Below, in pieces: positions 21,896 to 41,400 of a DNA stretch of 64,000 nucleotides. Source of the DNA: Pseudomonas sp. G34. GTDB taxonomy: Bacteria; Pseudomonadota; Gammaproteobacteria; Pseudomonadales; Pseudomonadaceae. The translations under genes and the position numbers were made by a program. The DNA lies in contig NZ_JAVHZV010000009.1 of assembly GCF_031119625.1 (NCBI RefSeq), forward strand, positions 434,001 to 498,000, given 5' to 3'. Under the pieces are notes generated by a model. The model did not search any database and had not been told where the DNA came from. It was given only the letters and a program-made list of their open reading frames with translations. Within the stretch, counting starts at the first letter, position 1. Each line of letters begins with the position of its first letter.

Positions 21896-22834
21896 ATGAT
21901 GGTGAAGTTAAAAGCTCTTTCCCTGATGGCCTGGGTACTGCTTGGCCTGAGTTCGATGCAGGCTGTGGCGGCCGACACTCGGGTGTTCGAGAACCGTTTC
22001 GGGCGTGTCGAAGTGCCGGTTGCACCGCGTTGCGTGGTATCCCTGCATGACCTCAGTCTGACCACCCAATTGCTCGAGCTGGGCATAACCCCGTGCGGGT
22101 CCACCGGGCGCAAGAAGCTGTTTTCCGATGCCTTGTTCCGTGGTGCTCAGCAACGCTTCGATGTCTCCGGCATTCGCTATGTCGGTTCGCACCAGGCGCC
22201 CGATCTCGAGGCCATCGCGGCGCTCAAGCCGGACCTGATCGTCGGGCTGTCCTATCACCAGGACCTAAAGGAGCGCCTCAGCAGCATTGCCCCGGTGGTG
22301 CTGCTACCGGCGCGCGAGGCTGACATCAAGACCTACGCCAAGGAACTGGCCGAACTGGTAGGCAAGCAGCAGCGCTATGAGGAGATGCTCAAGGAATACC
22401 AATGGATCGTCGGCGAATTCGCCAAGCGGGTGAAGGAGCCGGGGCGCATAACGGTCACCACCCTGGAGGTCTATCCGGACGGTTTTCAGCTGATCGGCCG
22501 GTCCGGCATGGATGATGTGATCGCCGACTTCGGCCTCGGGCGCGTGGCGGCCTACAAGGAGGCGCGGCAGAACGTGCCGTACAGCCTGGAGCGCATTGGC
22601 GACTTCGACAGTGATTTCATCATCGACACCTATGAGGAAATGCTCGGCTCCGAGGCCAGCACCGAGGCCTTCCGCCGTTCGCCGCAGTGGCAGAACCTGT
22701 TCGCGGTGAAGAACCATCAGTTCCTGTACTTCAACCGTAGCCGCTTCGCCGACACCATGCAGGGCATGATCGGCTCGGCCTACCTGCTGCTGTCGCATAT
22801 CGGCGAGCGTGAATACAACCTGCAGGGAAAATGA
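21896..22834 (+). CDS. Periplasmic siderophore-binding protein (FepB/FecB type)
   Basis: This 312-residue substrate-binding protein is for the adjacent FecCD transporter. A classic signal peptide (VKLKALSLMAWVLLGLSSMQAVA, cleaved before ADT) leads into a two-lobed PF01497-type fold, with VAPRCVVSLHDLSLTTQLLELGITPCG, YVGSHQAPDLEAIAALKPDLIVG and DFDSDFIIDTYEEMLG. There is no lipobox cysteine after the signal, so it is a soluble periplasmic protein. ATG codons at 21887, 21896 and 21899 compete; AAGGA at 21881-21885 best fits 21896. It is the last gene of the uptake operon; 188 bp follow before the biosynthesis genes. Confidence 0.9.
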   Translation: MMVKLKALSLMAWVLLGLSSMQAVAADTRVFENRFGRVEVPVAPRCVVSLHDLSLTTQLLELGITPCGSTGRKKLFSDALFRGAQQRFDVSGIRYVGSHQAPDLEAIAALKPDLIVGLSYHQDLKERLSSIAPVVLLPAREADIKTYAKELAELVGKQQRYEEMLKEYQWIVGEFAKRVKEPGRITVTTLEVYPDGFQLIGRSGMDDVIADFGLGRVAAYKEARQNVPYSLERIGDFDSDFIIDTYEEMLGSEASTEAFRRSPQWQNLFAVKNHQFLYFNRSRFADTMQGMIGSAYLLLSHIGEREYNLQGK

Positions 22835-22942
22835 CCCGTAGCCGGCCTTTGCGAGCAGGCTGAATAATGGCCAGTTAATGGCTCCAGGCCAGTTGATTCG
22901 CGGCCTGCGCTGCTGCAACAAGCACATAACGGCTTATGCTTA

Positions 22943-22961
22943 AATAATATTAATTCTTGTT
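22943..22961 (+). promoter_or_regulatory. Fur-box-like sequence upstream of the biosynthetic operon
   Basis: AATAATATTAATTCTTGTT matches about 12 of 19 consensus Fur positions. Just downstream, TTGATA (22961-22966) and GATAAT (22982-22987), 15 nt apart, could form the promoter of the hydroxylase-NRPS operon, so Fur would cover the -35. Confidence 0.5.
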
Positions 22962-23022
22962 TGATAGTGAGTGCGTTTTGCGATAATTTGGTGCGCCTTA
23001 TCAGTAGCGCCAAGGAATCCAG

Positions 23023-24009
23023 ATGCTTACCGATTCGCTCAGCCGTGCAGACCAGTCACCGGTTCATGCGGGTGTCGAGGGACCGCTGCCCTTCGTGTTG
23101 CGTGCTCCTGTGCCAGGCGACTCCTGGCGCGATCATGCAGAGCTGATCAGGCGCGCAGTCGACAGCGACCTGCAGACCACCGGAGGCATCCTGTTTCGCG
23201 ATTTCGCCTTCCGCGACACCAACGACTTCGAGGATTTCGCTCGCAGCTTCGGTCACGAACTGCTGACCTACGACTACGCCTCCACGCCGCGCACCAAGCT
23301 CAACAGCCGCGTCTACACCTCCACCGAATACCCCGCTCACCAGGTCATTCCGCTGCACAACGAGCAGTCCTACTCGTTGAATTGGCCGATGAAGATCTGG
23401 TTTCACTGCATCCAGGCCGCGCCGGTCGGCGGCGAAACCCCCATCGCCGACAGCCGCCTGGTCTACCAGCGCATCGATCCCGTCATCCGCCAGCGTTTCG
23501 CCGGCAAGCGCCTGATGTATGTGCGCAACTACGGCAATGGTCTGGATCTCACCTGGCAACAGGCGTTCAGCACCGAAGACCGCAACGAGGTCGAGCGCTT
23601 CTGTCGGCTCAGCCACATCGACTTCGAGTGGAAGGACGACGGCGAGCTGCGCACGCGCCAGGTCTGCCAGGCCGTGGCGCAGCACCCGGTCACCGGGGAG
23701 TGGGTCTGGTTCAACCAGGCGCACCTGTTCCACATCTCCAACCTGCCTGCCGCACTGCGCGAAACCCTGGTGTCCATCGTTGGCGAGGAGGGTGTGCCGC
23801 GTAACGTCTTCTACGGTGACGGCTCGCCCATCGAGTTGGAGGCGCTGGAGCATGTGCGCGACGTGCTGCAACGCACCCAGATCAGCTTCCCCTGGCAGGC
23901 GGGCGATGCGCTGATGCTCGACAACATGCTGGTCGCCCATGGGCGCTCCACCTTCCAGGGGCCGCGCAAGGTGGTGGTGGCCATGGCCGAGCCTGCGCCA
24001 TTGGGCTGA
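23023..24009 (+). CDS. Stand-alone TauD/SyrP-type Fe(II)/2-oxoglutarate aspartyl beta-hydroxylase
   Basis: This 328-residue TauD/TfdA-fold dioxygenase resembles SyrP and other siderophore beta-hydroxylases that act on an amino acid held on an NRPS carrier domain. The iron ligands are visible as His112 and Glu114 (LHNEQSY, an HxE rather than the usual HxD) and distal His306 (VAHGRST); the 2-oxoglutarate Arg is likely in GPRKVVVAM. AAGGA 7 bp before ATG 23023 supports the start. It lies 65 bp upstream of the first NRPS gene on the same strand. Stand-alone enzymes of this group are reported to give L-erythro-beta-hydroxyaspartate, which suggests hydroxylation of carrier-bound Asp on NRPS 1 and/or 3. 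Confidence 0.88.
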   Translation: MLTDSLSRADQSPVHAGVEGPLPFVLRAPVPGDSWRDHAELIRRAVDSDLQTTGGILFRDFAFRDTNDFEDFARSFGHELLTYDYASTPRTKLNSRVYTSTEYPAHQVIPLHNEQSYSLNWPMKIWFHCIQAAPVGGETPIADSRLVYQRIDPVIRQRFAGKRLMYVRNYGNGLDLTWQQAFSTEDRNEVERFCRLSHIDFEWKDDGELRTRQVCQAVAQHPVTGEWVWFNQAHLFHISNLPAALRETLVSIVGEEGVPRNVFYGDGSPIELEALEHVRDVLQRTQISFPWQAGDALMLDNMLVAHGRSTFQGPRKVVVAMAEPAPLG

Positions 24010-24074
24010 CGCCCTCACTCTCTATGCCGCCGCGAAGGCGGCAGAACTCGACTCTGCAAGATGAAGGACGACAT

Positions 24075-27000
24075 ATGCTCGATCGCCTGATGCGTGATTG
24101 CTGGCTGCGCGGTATTCGCCTGTCCGCCAGCGAAGGCCGCCTGATGATTTCCGCTGGCTTGCCGGAGGCCCTGAGCGCCGAGCTGGAGCAGGAACTGCAG
24201 GCGCGCACTGCCGAGATTCTGCCCTGGTTGGCGCGCCACCCGGACTACTTCCAGGCGCGCCCGCTCAACGATAACGAGCAGGCCCTGTGGTTCCTGCAGC
24301 GCATGGAGCCGAACAGTTGCGCCTACAATATCGCCCTGGCCGGGCGGGTGAGGCCGCAGTACCTCTGGGCCGATCTGCCGCAGCGTCTGGAGCGGGCCTG
24401 GCAGACGGTGCAGCAGCGTTATCCGCATCTGTGCAGTGCCTATGTCGAGCGTGATGGCGAGTTGCTGCAGTGGGATAGCCGCCCGCAGCCTACCTCAGTG
24501 CAGTGCGAGACCTGGCAGGACGCGGATGCGGCCAGTGTGCAGCGCCGCGTGATCGAACTGGCCGACAAGCCCTTCGACCTCGCTGCCGGTGAGGTCAGTC
24601 GGCTGGTGCTGTTGAGCAATCAGTTGGGCGAGCGTGTCGAGCACACGGTGTTGCTGGGTATCCACCATATCGCCTCTGACCTGACCACTTTCGATGTGCT
24701 GTTCGCTGAGCTGTTCGCCCTAGTCGATGGCGAAACGCTTGCCGATGTCGACCCCCAGGCCTATCGCAACTGGTGCAGCACCCTGCATATCCGCAGCGAG
24801 GCGATCGAGGCCGAGGAGCTGGCCTGGTGGCAGGCACAACTGGCCGATGCACCGACCCTGGAGCTGCCCACCGACTTCGCCCATGGCAGCACCCAGGGCT
24901 TCGAGGGTGGGGAGCTGTCGTTCCATTTTGGCGCGGACGACAGCGAGCGGCTGCGTGCGGTGGCCAAGAGCCTGGGCGTTACGCCCTACGTTTACTGGTT
25001 CTCACTGTTCCAGCAGTTTCTCGGCGTGCTGTCCGGGCAGGATGATTTCGTCCTCGGCACCCCCAGTGGCTGGCGCTTGAAGCGCGAGCAGGCCGAATTG
25101 CCGGGCTATCTGGTCAACCCCTTGCCGGTGCGCTGCCGGGTGCGTCGCGACCTGTCCAGTGCTGACTGGGCCAGGCAGGTGGCGGCCAATGTCAAACAGG
25201 CGTTGCGCCACCGTCACTATCCCTTCGCGCGCCTGGCCAAGCACCTGGATCTGCCACGGCAGATGGGCCGGGCGCCGGTGTTCCAGCACATGTTCACCCT
25301 GAACAAGGAGCGTGACGTACCCTTCGAGCGCTACATCGAGCGCATGATTGGCGAGCAGCGTGGCGCGGCCCACGAGCTGAACCTGGTGATCATCGATGAC
25401 CTGCCCGAGTTCATCGGCCGTTGGCGCTACAGCAAGGCGTTGTATCGCCGCGAGAGCGTCGAGCGCTTCCAGGCGCAGTTCCTGGCCCTGGTCATGGCGG
25501 CCATGGAACAGCCGGACGTGCCTTTCGCCGAGTTGGACTGGCTGCCCCGCGAGCAGCGTTCGCAACTGTCTGGCGAAACCCTGCCGGTGCCGGAGGAGGG
25601 CGCCTGGCAGGCCTTCGCCAAGCACTGTTTGGAAAAACCCCAGGCCATCGCCCTGGAGGATCGGCAGGGTCAACTGACCTATGCCGAGTTGGCCAAGGCC
25701 GTGGTCGCCCGTGGTGAGCGCCTGCAAGGCTCGCTGAGCGCCCTGGGCGATCGGGTTGCCCTGTGCCTGCCGCGCAGCCGTGAACTGGTGATGCATATGC
25801 TCGCTGCCTGGCAGTGCGGCGCTACCTATCTGGCCCTCGACCCGCAGTGGCCCGAGTCGCGTCTGCAGGACATCTGCCAGGATGCCACGCCCAGGGTCTG
25901 CGTGGGCGAGGGCGCTCGGCCACACTGGTTGCCAGAGCAGGTGCAGTGGCTGGCCGTGCCGGGCGAGGCGGCATTTAGCGATGCACCGCTGCGCACCAGC
26001 GTGCCGGCGGACTTGCCGGCCTATGTGGTCTACACCTCCGGTTCCAGCGGGCGACCCAAGGGCGTGGAGGTGACCCAGGGCAACCTCGTGCACTACGTCA
26101 GCGCCTGCCTGGCGCGACTGCACCTGAGCAGCGATGCCAGCCTGACGAGCCTGGCCAGTTGCGCCACGGACCTGGGCCACACTGCCTTGTTCGGCGCGCT
26201 GCTCAGCGGCCGGCGCTTGCGCCTGCTGGACGAGGCGCTGGCCTTCGATGCCGAGGAGCTGGCGGCGCTGCTCGGGCAGCAGCCCGTGGACATGCTGAAG
26301 ATCGTGCCCTCGCACCTCAACGCCCTGCTGGTGGCCAGCGAGCCGCAGCGCCTGTTGCCGCGCCAGTGCCTGGTGCTCGGTGGCGAAGCCCTGGGCGCCG
26401 AGCTGCTGGCACGGGTGCGCGCCCTGAGCCCGCAGCTGCGTATCGTCAACCACTACGGGCCCAGCGAAACCACGGTGGGCGTGCTGACCCACGAAGTCGA
26501 AGGCGAGGGTGACGCACCGCTCGGCCGGCCCCTGGGCAACGTGCGCATCAGCGTGCGTGGGCCGGATGGCGCGGTGTTGCCGGCTGGCGTCAGCGGCGAG
26601 CTGTATATCGAAGGCGCCACCGTGGCGCGTGGGTACCTGAATGCCAGCGAGGCCGATCGGGCGCGTTTCGGCGAGCAGGGTTACCGCACGGGTGACCGGG
26701 TACGCCTCGATCATCTGGGGCGGGTGCTGTTCCTCGGCCGCCTGGACGAGCAGGTGAAGATTCGCGGTTATCGCGTCGAGCCTTCGGAAGTGGCGGCGCA
26801 ATTGCGTGCGCTGCCCCAGGTGGCGGACGTGCGTGTGCTCAACGCACCGACGCCGTTGACCGGCAACCGCCTGGTGGCCTTCCTGGTCGCCGCGCCGAGC
26901 GCGCTGGCGGATATTCAGTCCGCGTTGCAGGCCCGCCTGCCGGACTATATGCAGCCGGCGCAGTGGTATTGCCTGGAGGCCATGCCGCTGCTGGCCAATG

Positions 27001-28880
27001 GCAAGGTCGATCGTCAGGCATTGTTGAACCTGGCCGAGCAAGCGCCACGCAGCGTCGAGGCGCGTGCCGAACAGCCGCTGAATGCCGTGGAAAGCACCCT
27101 GCTGGATATCTGGCGCGAGTTGCTGGGTAACCCGGATATCGGCCCCGACGACAACTTCTTCGCCCAGGGCGGCGACTCGATTCTCGGCCTGCAGATCATC
27201 GCCCGTGCGCGCCAGCAGCAGATCACCCTTACCCCCAAGCAACTGTTCGCCGAGCCCAGCGTGCGGGCGCTGGCGCGGGTGGCACAGACGCCACAGCGGG
27301 CTAGGCTCGAGCGCCTGTTGGCGATTGCCCGGGAGATTCTGGAAAAGCCCGACCTGCAAGCCGACGACAACTTCTTCGCGGTCGGCGGCGACTCGATCCT
27401 CAGCCTGCAGATCATCGCCCGCGCCAAGCAGCAGGGCCTGCAGCTCAAGCCCAAGCAGATCTTCGAGTTCCCTTCGGTCAACGGCTGGGCCGAGCAGGCC
27501 GTGGACCTCGCCAGTGTGGCCGAGCAGGCCAAGGCCGACAGCGCTGAGCCGAGCGCCGCTTTCCCTCTGACGCCGATCCAGGCCTGGTTCTTCGATCAGC
27601 AGCAGAACACCCCGCAGTACTGGAACCAGTCTCTTTTGCTGGCCGTTAGGCAGCCGCTGGAGCCGGCGCGCCTGGCCCAGGCGCTGGCGACCTTGCTGCA
27701 GCGTCACAGCAGCCTGCGGCTGATCTTCGAGCACAGCGCGCAGGGCTGGCAGCAACGCTATCAGCCGCTATCGGCGGACATGGCCGGCAAGCTGCTGCAG
27801 GTGGTCGAACAACCGCTGGACGACGCGCTGCTGGAGCAGTGGCAACAAGGCTGGCAACTGGATCGCGCGCCATTGATCCGCTGGGTGTATTTCACCGGCA
27901 GTGGGCACCTGCTGTGCACGGCGCATCATCTGCTGGTCGATGCGGTGTCCTGGCAGGTACTGCTCGAAGAGCTGGAAAGCCTCTACCTGGACCCGCAGGC
28001 CGCGCTGCCGGCGGTTTCCACGAGCTTCCATGGCTGGAGCGGGGCCTTGCAGCAGCATCGCCAGGCCGCCGAGGTATTGGCTCAGCGCGACTACTGGCAG
28101 GCGCAGTTGGCCGAGGAGGGCGAGGTCGCCCGTGACGTCAGCCTGTATGGCGAAAGCCGCACGCTGGAAACCAAGCTGTCCGTCGAGAAAACCGAACTGT
28201 TGCTGGGCGACTGCCATGGGGCCTACGGCACCCAGGTGCAGGATCTGCTGGTCGCCGCCCTGGCTGGCGTGATCGGCCAATGGCTGGGACGCGAGCAGGT
28301 CACCCTGGAGATGGAAAGCCACGGCCGCAGTGGCTGGGAGCAGGGCCCGGATCTGTCGCGCTCGGTGGGCTGGCACACCAGCCGCTACCCCTTGGCCGTG
28401 CCCGCTGCCGAGCAACCGGAAGAGGCGATCATCGCCGCCAAGGAGGCCCTGCGCCGCGTACCGGAGCAGGGCATCGGCTACGGCCTGCTGCGCCTCGATC
28501 CCCAGCACGGGCTCGGCGCCGCTTCGCTGCTCACCTTCAACTACCTGGGGCGGGTCGACCAGTGGCTGGGTGGCTCGCGCCTGTGGCGCCTGGCGCAGCC
28601 GCTGTGCCCGGCCATGCGCGCCCCCGATACCCGCCGCACCCATCTGCTCGACGTTACCGCCCTGGTCGACCAGGGTCAGTTGCACATCGAATGGCGCTAC
28701 GCCCCGCAGGTGCATGAGCAGGCCCTGATCGGCGCGCTGTCGCAGCAGTTCCAGCAGCGTATCGAAGCCCTGCTCGAACACTGCCTGGATCCCGAAGCCG
28801 GTCGCGCCACCGCTGCCGACTTCGCCGATTCGGGGCTTTCCGACGACGAATTCCTCGGCCTGCTCGAGCAACTGCAATGA
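24075..28880 (+). CDS. NRPS 1: docking-C-A(Asp)-T-T-E
   Basis: This 1601-residue synthetase is module 1 of the predicted line. A TubC-type docking domain (residues 1-50, LRGIRLSASEGRLMISAGLP) is followed by a condensation domain (60-500) whose core motif is HHIASDL, lacking the usual Gly. The adenylation domain (504-1000) shows YTSGSSGRPKG and YGPSETT; its specificity residues read DLTKVGHVGK, the aspartate code. Two carrier domains come in tandem (GGDSILGLQ near 1034 and GGDSILSLQ near 1106), then an epimerisation domain (1155-1590, HHLLVDAVSWQ). The expected unit is D-Asp, probably beta-hydroxylated. ATG 24075 follows GAAGGACG. No acyl-ligase domain is present, so any N-terminal acylation is unresolved. 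Confidence 0.93.
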   Translation: MLDRLMRDCWLRGIRLSASEGRLMISAGLPEALSAELEQELQARTAEILPWLARHPDYFQARPLNDNEQALWFLQRMEPNSCAYNIALAGRVRPQYLWADLPQRLERAWQTVQQRYPHLCSAYVERDGELLQWDSRPQPTSVQCETWQDADAASVQRRVIELADKPFDLAAGEVSRLVLLSNQLGERVEHTVLLGIHHIASDLTTFDVLFAELFALVDGETLADVDPQAYRNWCSTLHIRSEAIEAEELAWWQAQLADAPTLELPTDFAHGSTQGFEGGELSFHFGADDSERLRAVAKSLGVTPYVYWFSLFQQFLGVLSGQDDFVLGTPSGWRLKREQAELPGYLVNPLPVRCRVRRDLSSADWARQVAANVKQALRHRHYPFARLAKHLDLPRQMGRAPVFQHMFTLNKERDVPFERYIERMIGEQRGAAHELNLVIIDDLPEFIGRWRYSKALYRRESVERFQAQFLALVMAAMEQPDVPFAELDWLPREQRSQLSGETLPVPEEGAWQAFAKHCLEKPQAIALEDRQGQLTYAELAKAVVARGERLQGSLSALGDRVALCLPRSRELVMHMLAAWQCGATYLALDPQWPESRLQDICQDATPRVCVGEGARPHWLPEQVQWLAVPGEAAFSDAPLRTSVPADLPAYVVYTSGSSGRPKGVEVTQGNLVHYVSACLARLHLSSDASLTSLASCATDLGHTALFGALLSGRRLRLLDEALAFDAEELAALLGQQPVDMLKIVPSHLNALLVASEPQRLLPRQCLVLGGEALGAELLARVRALSPQLRIVNHYGPSETTVGVLTHEVEGEGDAPLGRPLGNVRISVRGPDGAVLPAGVSGELYIEGATVARGYLNASEADRARFGEQGYRTGDRVRLDHLGRVLFLGRLDEQVKIRGYRVEPSEVAAQLRALPQVADVRVLNAPTPLTGNRLVAFLVAAPSALADIQSALQARLPDYMQPAQWYCLEAMPLLANGKVDRQALLNLAEQAPRSVEARAEQPLNAVESTLLDIWRELLGNPDIGPDDNFFAQGGDSILGLQIIARARQQQITLTPKQLFAEPSVRALARVAQTPQRARLERLLAIAREILEKPDLQADDNFFAVGGDSILSLQIIARAKQQGLQLKPKQIFEFPSVNGWAEQAVDLASVAEQAKADSAEPSAAFPLTPIQAWFFDQQQNTPQYWNQSLLLAVRQPLEPARLAQALATLLQRHSSLRLIFEHSAQGWQQRYQPLSADMAGKLLQVVEQPLDDALLEQWQQGWQLDRAPLIRWVYFTGSGHLLCTAHHLLVDAVSWQVLLEELESLYLDPQAALPAVSTSFHGWSGALQQHRQAAEVLAQRDYWQAQLAEEGEVARDVSLYGESRTLETKLSVEKTELLLGDCHGAYGTQVQDLLVAALAGVIGQWLGREQVTLEMESHGRSGWEQGPDLSRSVGWHTSRYPLAVPAAEQPEEAIIAAKEALRRVPEQGIGYGLLRLDPQHGLGAASLLTFNYLGRVDQWLGGSRLWRLAQPLCPAMRAPDTRRTHLLDVTALVDQGQLHIEWRYAPQVHEQALIGALSQQFQQRIEALLEHCLDPEAGRATAADFADSGLSDDEFLGLLEQLQ

Positions 28881-28915
28881 CCATCCCTGGCGCCCCCACA
28901 TCCCCAGCCCACGGC

Positions 28916-28921
28916 AAGGAG
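28916..28921 (+). promoter_or_regulatory. Ribosome-binding site deciding the NRPS 2 start
   Basis: AAGGAG lies 9 nt before ATG 28931. The overlapping ATG at 28877 (ATGA with the NRPS 1 stop) has no such site but remains possible by translational coupling; it would add 18 residues. Confidence 0.6.
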
Positions 28922-28930
28922 ACCCTCGGC

Positions 28931-38407
<9,477 letters not shown>

Positions 38408-38409
38408 AG

Positions 38410-41400
38410 ATGAATGCGACCAACCAACAGGCCTTCGTCGAGATCGCCCAGCGCCTGGCCTCGCTGCCGGCGGACAAGAAGCAACTGTTCCGCCAGCGTC
38501 TGGCCGAGAAGGGCATCGATAGCTGGCGCCTGCCCATAGTCCCGGCTGCCGACGCCAGCGCGCCGCTGGCCCAGGCGCAGTTACGTTTTCTCTCGGCAGA
38601 GGCCCTGAGCAGCCGCGCGCTGTACAACCTCTGCTCGGTGCTGCGTTTCGATGGCCGCCTGGATCTGGCCTGCCTGCAGCAGGCCATGCAGCAACTGGTG
38701 GAGCGCCACGCCATCCTGCGCACCCGCTACCTGGTTGATGCCGAGGGCCGTTTGCAGGCGCACTGCGAGCCCTGGACGGCGGGCCTGCCGGCGGTCGAGC
38801 CGTTGCCGCCACAAGCCGTTGCCGATCCACAACAGTGGTGCGCCGACGAATATGACCGACAACTGGCCGAGCCCTTCGAACTGAGCCACGAGATGCCCTG
38901 GCGCTGGCGTGTGTTCAGCGATGCCGAGCAGGGCAGCACCTGGCTGTTCTTCACCATCCACCACGTCGCCTACGACGCCTGGTCGGCCCAGCAACTGACC
39001 CGCGAACTGGCCGAGGGCTACCGTGCCCTGAGCCTGGGTGAGCCGGCCCAGTTGCCGCCGCTGAGCATCCAGTACGCCGATTACGCGGCCTGGGAACACG
39101 AATGGCTGGCCAGTGACGCCTGCCGCCAGCAACTCGATTACTGGCGCAATCAGTTGGCCGAGGCGCCCGGCCCGTTGGCACTGCCATACGATCATCCGCG
39201 GCCGCCCGCCAACCAGCGTCGCCATAGCGGCGCGGTAAAGGTACGCGAACTGCCGGCTGCCTTGTCGGCGCAGGTGGATGCGGCCATCCGCGAGCAGGGC
39301 GTGACCCTGTACATCTTCGGCCTGACCGCCTTCGCCTGCCTGTTGGCACGCTACAGCGGCGAGCGTGACCTGTGCCTGGGCACCTCGGTGGCGCAACGCG
39401 ATCGCCCCGAATTGGCGCCGCTGATCGGGCCGCTGCTCAACACCCTGGTGATTCGCCAGCGCCTGGAGGATGACCCGGACTTTCACAGCGCCCTGCTGCG
39501 CACCCGCGACAGCGTGGCGGCGGCGTTCGACCAGCAGACCCTGCCTTTCGAGAAGGTGCTCGAAGCCCTCGACCGGCCCCGTTCCAGCCCATTGTTCCAG
39601 GCCATGTTCGTGCAGGTCGAATTGCCGGAAAGCCGCAGCCTGAGCCTGCCGGGAGTCAGCGTCGAGGTACTCGACCCGCCGCAGCGCCATGCCCGTTTCG
39701 ACCTCACCCTGCGCCTGGTACGCAGCGCCGACCAGCGCCTGCGCTGCGAGCTGGAATACAGCGACGAGCTGTTCGAGGCGGCCACCATCGAGCAACTGCT
39801 CGACGATCTGCAGGCCATCCTGCAGGACGCATCAGGCAATCCCGCACAGCGTCTGTCGGCGCTGCGCCTGGCTTCGCCGCGTAGCGAGCTGCAGGGCCCG
39901 GCGCTGGACGCCGCTGTCGAGCCGCTGGATCGCCAGGTGCAGCAGTGGGCCGTGCGCACGCCGCAGGCGCCCGCCCTGTGCGAGGCCCGACAGACGCTGA
40001 CCTATGGCGAGCTGGGCAATGCCGTGCAGGCACTGGCGCTGCGCCTGGCCGAGCAGGGCGTCGGCCCGGGTCAGGTGGTGGCCCTGTGCATGCCGCGCAG
40101 CGCCGAGCAGGTGTTGGCCATGCTGGCCTGCTGGCAACGTGGCGCTACCTGCCTGTTCCTCGACCCGGCGCAGCCCGTGCAACGTTTGCAGCAACTGCTG
40201 CAAAGCAGCGCGGCGAGCCTGCTGCTGACCCTGGCCGAGGCGCCGGCGCTGAACGGCGCGGTGGCGCGTCTGCAACTGAGCGCCGCCGATCTCGCCGCGC
40301 CCGCCCCGCAGCAGCCGGTGGCCAGCCTTAGCCAGCGCGAGCAGGCCGCGTACCTGATTTACACCTCGGGCTCCACCGGCCAGCCCAAGGGCGTTCTGGT
40401 CAGCCATGCCAACCTGGCGCACTACGCCGCCGCCGTCAGCCAGCGCCTGCAAGCCAGCGCCGGCAGTCGTTGGGCGACCCTGGCCACGGTGGCCGCCGAC
40501 CTGGGACTGACCTGCGTATTCGCCGCGCTGCACAGCGGTGATCCGCTGATCCTGCCGGAGGCCGCGCTGGCCTTCGATCCACCCGGCTGGGCCGATTTCC
40601 TGGCGCAACATCCCGTGGACTGCCTGAAGATCGCCCCTTCGCATTTGCGTGGCCTGCTGGCGCTGGACGATGCCCAGCGCGTATTGCCCCGACAATTGCT
40701 GATCTTGGGCGGTGAAGGTTTCGATGCGGCGCTGTTCGCCCGCATCCGCGAACTGGCGCCGGAACTGCGTGTGTTCAACCACTATGGCCCGTCGGAAACC
40801 ACCGTCGGTGTGGTCTGTGGCGAGGTGACGGAGGCCGGGCAGGGCGCTTACCTGCCGCTGGGCCAGCCATTGGCCGGTGCCGAGCTGCGTATCGTCGATG
40901 CGGCGGGCCAGCCGGTGCCGCGTGGCGTGGCGGGTGAGTTGCTGATCGGCGGCCCCCAGGTCGCGCTGGGCTATCTCGGCCAACCCGAAGCCACGGCCGC
41001 TGCCTTTATCGAGGACGCAGGGCGACGCTTCTACCGCAGTGGCGACCGCGTGCGCCTGGATCACCATGGGCGTCTGGCGTTCCTCGGGCGCCAGGACGAT
41101 CAGGTGAAGATTCGCGGTTTCCGCGTCGAGCCCGGCGAGGTCAGCGCCTGGCTGGGTCGGCAGTCGCGGGTGCGTGACGCCGCCGTGCTGGCGCGCGAGA
41201 TCCAGGGCCGTCTGCAACTGGTGGCCTATGTTGCGCCGCGCCTGAGCGCGGACGAACTGAGCGCCATCCAGGCGCAGGCCAGGGCGCAACTGCCCGAACC
41301 ACTGCAGCCGTCGTATTGGTCGAGCCTGGACGCCTTGCCGCTGACCGCCAACGGCAAGCTGGATCGCCGTGCCTTGCCCGAGCCGCAAACCAGCGTGGTC

